From NCBI GenBank assembly GCA_035378845.1, contig DAOSUP010000005.1:1-64000 (forward strand): a stretch of 64,000 nt of DNA, written 5' to 3'. The number at the start of each line of letters is the position of its first letter. Position 1 is the first letter of the stretch. Origin of the DNA: JAKOUL01 sp035378845 (lineage in GTDB: Bacteria > Dictyoglomota > Dictyoglomia > Dictyoglomales > Dictyoglomaceae). Positions 58,780-64,000 of the stretch are shown piece by piece. Below the pieces are notes generated by a model. It saw nothing but the letters and a program-made list of their open reading frames with translations, was not told the origin of the DNA and made no database searches. The position numbers and the translations under genes were made by a program.

Positions 58780-59453
58780 TTTTTCCTATCTACAATCTCT
58801 AAAACTGGCTTAAATTTTACAATAGATCTATCTGGAATATAGCCTCTAACTGCTACATTAGGATATATAAGTACTTCTTTCCCAATAATAGATCCAGGAT
58901 TTAATACTGAATTACAACCTGTCTCACTATCATCACCAATGATAGCTCCCAATTTTCTCAAACCTGTATCATAAACTTTTCCGTCTATTGAAACCTTAAC
59001 AGTAGATTCATTGATGATCTTTAAATTGGATATCTTTGTCCCTGCACCTAAGTTTACTTTATGTCCAAGAATACTATCTCCCACATAATTAAAGTGTGGA
59101 GCTTTTGCACCAGAAAGAAGAATACTATTTTTAACCTCACTACAATGACCTACCACAGAATTATCTCCAACATAAACATTCCCTCTTATATAAGCACCCT
59201 CTCTTATCTCACAATTTCTTCCAATGTAAGCAGGACCTTTAATATAAACATGAGGCTCTACAATTGTCCCTTCTCCTATGAAAACGGGACCCTCAACAAA
59301 AACTCCACCTTTTAAAACACCACAAACCTCTGGCTTTACATACTCATGTAAAAAATCATGGAGTTTTAAAAGAGCTTCCCATACAAAATTTATACTCTCA
59401 AAAAGTTCCTTTTCAAAATCCCCAAGTTCAAAAAAATCCTCTGGTTTAAGCAT
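58764..59453 (-). CDS. left-handed beta-helix (hexapeptide) sugar-1-phosphate transferase-like protein
   Basis: A 229-residue protein mostly made of hexapeptide repeats (about 60-215), as in the GlmU C-terminal half. The start at 59453 is preferred to an in-frame ATG at 59474, because AAGGAGGG lies just before it. Landmarks are GEGTIVEPHVYIKGPAYIG, VGHCSEVKNSILLSGAKAPH (the acetyltransferase-like histidine region) and NLGAGTKISNLK. There is no N-terminal nucleotidyltransferase domain. It could acetylate a sugar phosphate or be a UDP-sugar-related scaffold. It is the last gene of the folate-enzyme block. Confidence 0.85.
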   Translation of the reverse strand: MLKPEDFFELGDFEKELFESINFVWEALLKLHDFLHEYVKPEVCGVLKGGVFVEGPVFIGEGTIVEPHVYIKGPAYIGRNCEIREGAYIRGNVYVGDNSVVGHCSEVKNSILLSGAKAPHFNYVGDSILGHKVNLGAGTKISNLKIINESTVKVSIDGKVYDTGLRKLGAIIGDDSETGCNSVLNPGSIIGKEVLIYPNVAVRGYIPDRSIVKFKPVLEIVDRKNYQAF

Positions 59454-59467
59454 AAAATCCCTCCTTT

Positions 59468-60334
59468 TTACCATCCTAATATATTTAAAACTTCAAGAAT
59501 ATCCTTTGGTCTTGATGCTAAAAAATGTACACCATCAAGAAGCTTACTTTCTTTTATCTTTTGGCAAAGTTCTGCACAAATTTCTATTCCAGTCCTTCTT
59601 ACATCAGTACTTTTTTCAATTTTTTCAATAACAATCTTTGGTATTTCAACCCCTGGTACACTGTTCAACATATAATTCATCATCTGAAGAGACTTAAATA
59701 CGGTAACTCCAGCTAAAATCTTTATATCTTTCCCCACCTTTTCTCTAACTTCCTCTATAAGAGGAAGAGAGAAAAATAGCTGCGACTGGAAAAATTCAGC
59801 ACCTACCATATGCTTCTTTTTAAGCTTCCATATTTCTAAATCCAAAGGTTTTAGATTTGGGTTAAATACTGCACCTAAGAAAAATTCAGGACTTTTATTT
59901 AATTTTTTACCAGAAAAATCCTCGCCTTCTTCTAATCTTTTAGCAAGTACCAAAATGTTTACTGTATCCAGATCAAAAACTGGCTTTGCACTTTTAGCTA
60001 TTCCTGTAGTAGTATAATCTCCTGTAAGCACAAGAACATTGTTAATTCCAAGAGCCGAAGCACTTAGAAGCTCTCCAGAAATAGCAACTCTATTCCTATC
60101 CCTTGCAGTAATCTGAAAGATGGGTTCTACACCTTCTCTTAAAAGAAGATAACTTCCCACGAGAGATGTTATTCTTACCCCTACATTCTGAAAATCTGTA
60201 ACATTTACTGCATCAATTCTATCTTTTAAAAGAAGCGTTTTTTCTATAAAAGAAGAGATATCCACCCCTCTTGGTGGGGTGACTTCTGCTGTTACAACAA
60301 ATTTTCCGGCTCTAATCTTTTCTTCAAAATTCAT
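59468..60334 (-). CDS. metF: methylenetetrahydrofolate reductase
   Basis: A 288-residue flavoenzyme that converts methylene-THF to methyl-THF. It starts TAEVTPPRGVD, with the flavin and folate motifs DAVNVTDFQN, ITARDRNR, VLVLTGDY and GAEFFQSQ; the usual catalytic Glu is in the first motif. The length is that of bacterial MetF. It overlaps the MetV gene by 4 bp. Pairing with MetV is the arrangement known from acetogens, where MetVF forms a complex. Confidence 0.95.
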   Translation of the reverse strand: MNFEEKIRAGKFVVTAEVTPPRGVDISSFIEKTLLLKDRIDAVNVTDFQNVGVRITSLVGSYLLLREGVEPIFQITARDRNRVAISGELLSASALGINNVLVLTGDYTTTGIAKSAKPVFDLDTVNILVLAKRLEEGEDFSGKKLNKSPEFFLGAVFNPNLKPLDLEIWKLKKKHMVGAEFFQSQLFFSLPLIEEVREKVGKDIKILAGVTVFKSLQMMNYMLNSVPGVEIPKIVIEKIEKSTDVRRTGIEICAELCQKIKESKLLDGVHFLASRPKDILEVLNILGW

Positions 60335-60939
60335 TCTTGAAGAAGTATCTTACTAAAATCTTTAGGAGGAATAACTCTTAAAAAGTTATCTTCAGTAAAC
60401 TTTTTAGTTTTATAAAGAATTATCCAAGGGCACAATCTATCATAAACCTCACAAATTCCATATTTAGACCCTCCACATGGTCCATTTCGCATCTTCTTAG
60501 GACATAACTTCTCCATACATAAATTTCCTGTCCAAGAAATCCAGCACTCTCCACAGGCAGAACATAATCTTGCAAAACTTCCAAGACTCCTTCCAGGCTC
60601 AATCTTTAAAGTATTAGTAGCCGTAACTACAGGCTTATTCAGATAATTAGGAAGTATCTGAGGAAATCCCCCACAAGTAAAAGTTATTATACTTTCAGCT
60701 CTCTCTAAGTTTTCTTTCTCTTCCTTAAGAATATCTTTAAGAGCTCCCACATTACACCCTTCTTTAGTAAGATTATACATACCTACAATTTCTAAGCCAA
60801 AATCTTCTAAATAAGGAAAAACCTTTCTATTCTTCTCTTCTATATCTAAAAAACCACAATTATCACATGAGAAGATAAAAACCTTATTTCCTTTTAAAAA
60901 AATCCTAACCTCTTCTTTAGATTTAATCTCCAGTCTCAT
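60331..60939 (-). CDS. metV: MetV, MTHFR C-terminal-domain partner protein
   Basis: A 202-residue protein of the methylene-THF reductase C-terminal (PF12225) family. It is cysteine-rich, with FSCDNCGFLD near residue 24 and the cluster CSACGECWISW, CMEKLCPK, GPCGG and CEVYDRLCPW between about residues 114 and 171. In Moorella and other acetogens MetV binds iron-sulfur and zinc and is essential for MetF activity with non-NADH donors. It overlaps both metF (4 bp) and folD (17 bp). Confidence 0.92.
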   Translation of the reverse strand: MRLEIKSKEEVRIFLKGNKVFIFSCDNCGFLDIEEKNRKVFPYLEDFGLEIVGMYNLTKEGCNVGALKDILKEEKENLERAESIITFTCGGFPQILPNYLNKPVVTATNTLKIEPGRSLGSFARLCSACGECWISWTGNLCMEKLCPKKMRNGPCGGSKYGICEVYDRLCPWIILYKTKKFTEDNFLRVIPPKDFSKILLQE

Positions 60940-61774
60940 CTTTTCTTACCGCCTTCAGAAGATTTAAAGCAAGAACTCTTGTGGTTATTATCCCAATACC
61001 ACCTGGAACTGGCGTTATACTTTTAACCTTATTCTTTACCCTATCAAAATCCACATCTCCTACAAGTTTGCCCTCAACCACATTAGTGCCCACATCTACC
61101 ACAACTGCATTTTCATTTACCATATCGGGTGTAATCATGCCAGCTTTGCCTACAGCTACAACTAAAACATCTGCCATCTTGGTATAGAAACTTAGATTTT
61201 TAGTCCTGGAATGACAAATTGATAAAGTAGCATTTTTATGAAGAAGAAGCAAAGCAAGAGGACGTCCTACCGAGATACTTCTTCCCACTAATACTACATT
61301 TTTCCCTTCTAAGGAGATATTATAAAAATCAATAAGCTCAATTACTGCTTGTGCAGTACAAGGGTGAAATGTATCTTCCCCATAAATAATCTTCCCTAAA
61401 TTCTGATAGGAAAGACCTTCTATATCTTTAGAAGGAGGGATCAATTGATAGACCTTCTCTTTCTCCAGATGTACTGGAAATGGTCTTAATATAAGTACTC
61501 CATGAATATTATTATCTTCTGAGATTTCTTCCATCTCTTTCTTAAAATCAGAAGAAGGAATATCCTCTTCCAAGTTTCTTCTTTCCACATTTATCCTTAC
61601 TTTTTTAAAAAACCTCTCTACACTATCAGCATAAGATTCTCCCTCAGGATTTTCTCCTACTTTTATTATAAGAAGAGTAGGAACAATTCCTTTTGAGCCA
61701 ATCTCTTTAAGATCTTCTCTTATTTTTTCTTCAAGTTTCTCAGCTACAGGCTTTCCATACAAGATTTCTACCAT
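60923..61774 (-). CDS. folD: methylene-THF dehydrogenase/methenyl-THF cyclohydrolase
   Basis: A 283-residue FolD that interconverts 10-formyl-, methenyl- and methylene-THF. Landmarks are ESYADSVERFFKKV with a Lys of the active site in the adjacent region, PFPVHLEKEKVYQLIPPSKD and GRSISVGRPLALLLL, and PGGIGIITTRVL near the C-terminus. In bacteria, the Rossmann stretch is close to VVLVGRSISVG. It lies between fhs and metV, in pathway order. Confidence 0.94.
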   Translation of the reverse strand: MVEILYGKPVAEKLEEKIREDLKEIGSKGIVPTLLIIKVGENPEGESYADSVERFFKKVRINVERRNLEEDIPSSDFKKEMEEISEDNNIHGVLILRPFPVHLEKEKVYQLIPPSKDIEGLSYQNLGKIIYGEDTFHPCTAQAVIELIDFYNISLEGKNVVLVGRSISVGRPLALLLLHKNATLSICHSRTKNLSFYTKMADVLVVAVGKAGMITPDMVNENAVVVDVGTNVVEGKLVGDVDFDRVKNKVKSITPVPGGIGIITTRVLALNLLKAVRKDETGD

Positions 61775-61789
61775 AATCCCTTTCCTTTC

Positions 61790-63424
61790 TTAGGATAACC
61801 CTATTATATTACCTTTATCATCTATATCTATCTTGTATGCAGAAGGTATTTTAGGAAAACCTGGCATAGTCATTATATTACCTGTGTAAACTACTACAAA
61901 ACCTGCTCCTCCAGAAATCTTTACCCCTTGTACATTTAAATCAAAACCTTCTGGTTTTTCTAACATTTTTGGATTATCAGAAAGAGAATATTGGGTTTTT
62001 GCCATACAGACTGGAAGATTAACAAAATTCCATTTTTCTATATGCTTCAAATCTTCCTTAGCTTCCTGAGAAAAGATCACATCTTTAGCCCCGTAAACCT
62101 CTTTTGCAATTTTTTTTATTTTAGATTCGTAAGGCTCCTCTAATGAGTATAAAAATTGAAAATTATTTGGATCATTTTCAATTGCAGACAAAACTTCTTT
62201 TGCAAGTTCTCTTCCACCTTCACTTCCTTTTTCATAAACTTCTGAGACAGCAACCCTTATATTTCTCTTTTTTAACTCCTCAAGTAAGAAATTAATCTCT
62301 CTTTCAGTATCCCATGGGAATTTATTCAAAGCCACTACTACTGGAATCTCAAAAACATCTCTTATCACGTGTATATGATGCAGAAGATTTGAAAGCCCCC
62401 TTTCTATAGCAGAAATATCTTCTTTATTTAGCTCCTTTTTGTTTCCTCCATGAAGTTTTAAAGCCCTTATGGAAGCTACTATAACTCCTACACTGGGCTT
62501 TAAATCTCCAATTCTACATTTGATATCAAAAAATTTCTCCGCACCAAGATCTGTACCAAATCCTGCTTCAGTTACCACATAATCGGAAAGTCTTAAAGCT
62601 ATTTCAGTAGCAATAAGAGAATTACACCCATGAGCAATATTAGCAAAGGGTCCCCCATGAACAAAAGCTGGAGTGCCTTCAAGAGTCTGAACAAGATTAG
62701 GTGACAAGGCATCTTTCAAAAGTACTGTCATAGCTCCCTGAGCATTTAATTCCTTACTAAGCACAGGTTTTTCATCATAATTTAGACCTAAAACAATGTT
62801 ACCTAATCTTTCTTTAAGTTCCTTAATATCTTGCGCCAAGGATAGAATTGCCATAACTTCCGAGGCAGCAGTAATATCAAAACCATCTTCCCGAGGAATT
62901 CCATTACTCTTTCCACCAAGCCCACTAACAATATGTCTAAGTTGTCTATCATTCATATCTAAACATCTCTTCCAAAAAATCTGCCTTACATCTATCTTCA
63001 ATTCATTTCCCTGATATATATGATTATCAAGAAGTGCTGAAAGAAGATTATGTGCAGAACCCACAGCATGAATATCTCCAGTAAAATGGAGATTAATTGT
63101 ATCCTCAGGAATTACCTTTGCTCTACCTCCTCCTACAGCACCTCCCTTTACTCCAAAGATAGGTCCCATAGATGGTTCCCTAAGACAGATCATAGCCTTT
63201 TTAGATAAAGATGCTAAAGCATCTCCAAGCCCTATAGCAGTGGTAGTTTTTCCCTCTCCATAAGGGGTAGGGGTCATTGCAGTAATAAGAATAAGATTTC
63301 CCTTCTTTTGATCTTTAATCCGTTCAAGTACTCGCCAATCTACTTTACCTATATACCAACTATAAGGAATAATCTCCTCTTGAGAAAGCCCTAATTCCTC
63401 TGCTAATTCATAGACATTTTTCAC
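61790..63424 (-). CDS. fhs: formate-tetrahydrofolate ligase
   Basis: A 544-residue enzyme that makes 10-formyl-THF from formate, THF and ATP. The P-loop TPYGEGKT is at 53-60, and EPSMGPIFGVKGGAVGGG, GDIHAVGSAHNLL and NIAHGCNSLIAT follow; TMPGFPKIPSA ends the protein. The family is about 555 residues long. It starts the folate branch of the reductive acetyl-CoA pathway with the genes downstream (folD, metV, metF), and also supplies formyl-THF for PurH. The gap to folD is 15 bp. Confidence 0.96.
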   Translation of the reverse strand: MKNVYELAEELGLSQEEIIPYSWYIGKVDWRVLERIKDQKKGNLILITAMTPTPYGEGKTTTAIGLGDALASLSKKAMICLREPSMGPIFGVKGGAVGGGRAKVIPEDTINLHFTGDIHAVGSAHNLLSALLDNHIYQGNELKIDVRQIFWKRCLDMNDRQLRHIVSGLGGKSNGIPREDGFDITAASEVMAILSLAQDIKELKERLGNIVLGLNYDEKPVLSKELNAQGAMTVLLKDALSPNLVQTLEGTPAFVHGGPFANIAHGCNSLIATEIALRLSDYVVTEAGFGTDLGAEKFFDIKCRIGDLKPSVGVIVASIRALKLHGGNKKELNKEDISAIERGLSNLLHHIHVIRDVFEIPVVVALNKFPWDTEREINFLLEELKKRNIRVAVSEVYEKGSEGGRELAKEVLSAIENDPNNFQFLYSLEEPYESKIKKIAKEVYGAKDVIFSQEAKEDLKHIEKWNFVNLPVCMAKTQYSLSDNPKMLEKPEGFDLNVQGVKISGGAGFVVVYTGNIMTMPGFPKIPSAYKIDIDDKGNIIGLS

Positions 63425-63441
63425 TTATATTCCTCCCAAGC

Positions 63442-63939
63442 TCAAGTCTCTACTGGAACAATTTCTCCCCAAATATTATTGCCATCTACATAAAGATAAC
63501 CTATGGAATTTTGCTTTGCGAAGTACTTATCAGTGGGAGACCCAGGATTAAAAAAGAGCATATCATCTTCCCATTCTATCAAGGCTTGATGTGTATGTCC
63601 AAACACTATAGCCTTTATATCTTCCCCTTCAAAAAGTTCTCTCACTCTTTCTTTTATCCCCCAAGGACCACCACTGCCATGAGTAATTCCTATTTTTATC
63701 TTTTCAACAGTTATAACTCTCTTAGCAGGAAGAATTCTTTTAACCTCAAATGAATCCATATTCCCATAAACACCAATAACATCTGAAATCTTCTGGAGTT
63801 CAGGTAAAAAGAAAAGATCCTCCCAATCACCAGCATGTAGAATTAAATTTACATTTTGAAGTTTCTCTAAAATTACTTGAGGCAAAGCAGGACATCGGGA
63901 TGGAATATGAGTATCTGAAAGAACCCCTATTTTAATCAT
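63442..63939 (-). CDS. YfcE/MJ0936-type metallophosphoesterase
   Basis: A 165-residue calcineurin-like phosphodiesterase. Metal motifs are GVLSDTHIP, LILHAGDWED, VYGNMDSFE, ITHGSGGP and VFGHTHQAL, all intact. E. coli YfcE and archaeal MJ0936 hydrolyse small phosphodiesters in vitro; the in vivo substrate is unknown. GGAGGAAG precedes the ATG. It lies 17 bp upstream of fhs and is probably the first gene of that operon. I see no further gene in 63940-64000. Confidence 0.92.
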   Translation of the reverse strand: MIKIGVLSDTHIPSRCPALPQVILEKLQNVNLILHAGDWEDLFFLPELQKISDVIGVYGNMDSFEVKRILPAKRVITVEKIKIGITHGSGGPWGIKERVRELFEGEDIKAIVFGHTHQALIEWEDDMLFFNPGSPTDKYFAKQNSIGYLYVDGNNIWGEIVPVET

Positions 63940-64000
63940 AAAAATATCTTCCTCCTAAAGATCACAAATAATCGCAAAAAATTAAAATTATTGAAGAATT

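Overview
The window is AT-rich, gene-dense bacterial chromosome with no insertion sequence, prophage or CRISPR array that I can see. Gene content points to a thermophilic diderm bacterium, most likely Dictyoglomus (inference, no search possible). The support is a Thermotoga-like maltose-binding protein and GH3 glucosidase, an archaeal-style NurA-HerA-Mre11-Rad50 operon, a Fhs-FolD-MetV-MetF folate block, and TolC- and RseB-like envelope genes that need an outer membrane. Many genes overlap by 1-4 bp, and five tail-to-tail gene pairs overlap.

Layout. 1-6110: sugar block with the end of a MalF-like permease gene, MalE, a GntR/LacI-type repressor, a PPC-domain protein plus RraA-like protein pair, and a GH3 beta-glucosidase. 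6244-11446: DegV, an FMN riboswitch with a RibU riboflavin transporter, an EamA exporter, a DUF151 nuclease, PurH and an endonuclease-III-like glycosylase. 11448-20521: one ten-gene minus-strand envelope block: MacB-type ATPase, two TolC-family proteins (one without barrel strands), MacA adaptor, MacB-type permease, two small secreted helical proteins, an ECF sigma factor, its zinc anti-sigma factor and an RseB-like protein. Two matching RpoE-like promoter motifs, GAATA-N16-CGTCTAA, stand before the ATPase gene and before the second small secreted protein, so the sigma factor probably drives its own block. 20669-24312: tRNA-Ala(CGC) and two paralogous secreted proteins with seven ~51-residue repeats each, each under a CRP-like site at the same spacing from the -10.

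24351-43401: a stand-alone Clp N-domain protein, a metallo-beta-lactamase-fold protein, PolX, TrmI, then a 14-gene minus-strand run from yebC through ruvCAB, queH, a lipid kinase, spoIID-like, queA, tgt, yajC, secDF to recJ. Facing it are a HAD phosphatase with an apparently leaderless mRNA and an NnrD/E-NusG_II pair. 43610-53258: a seven-gene plus-strand operon with a sugar isomerase (SIS), a DUF212 membrane protein, a GT4 glycosyltransferase, and NurA, HerA, Mre11 and Rad50. The Rad50 protein has a two-helix membrane hairpin exactly at the middle of its coiled coil and no CxxC zinc hook.

53236-64000: GalU and a cupin; homocitrate-synthase-like protein with two aconitase-family subunits and an iron alcohol dehydrogenase behind an attenuator-like hairpin; then, on the minus strand, a YfcE phosphoesterase, formate-THF ligase, FolD, MetV, MetF and a hexapeptide-repeat protein, which together form the methyl branch of one-carbon metabolism. 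The observations I rate most worth testing are the membrane-hairpin Rad50 in the HerA/NurA operon, the barrel-less TolC-like protein, and the self-regulated ECF envelope block.
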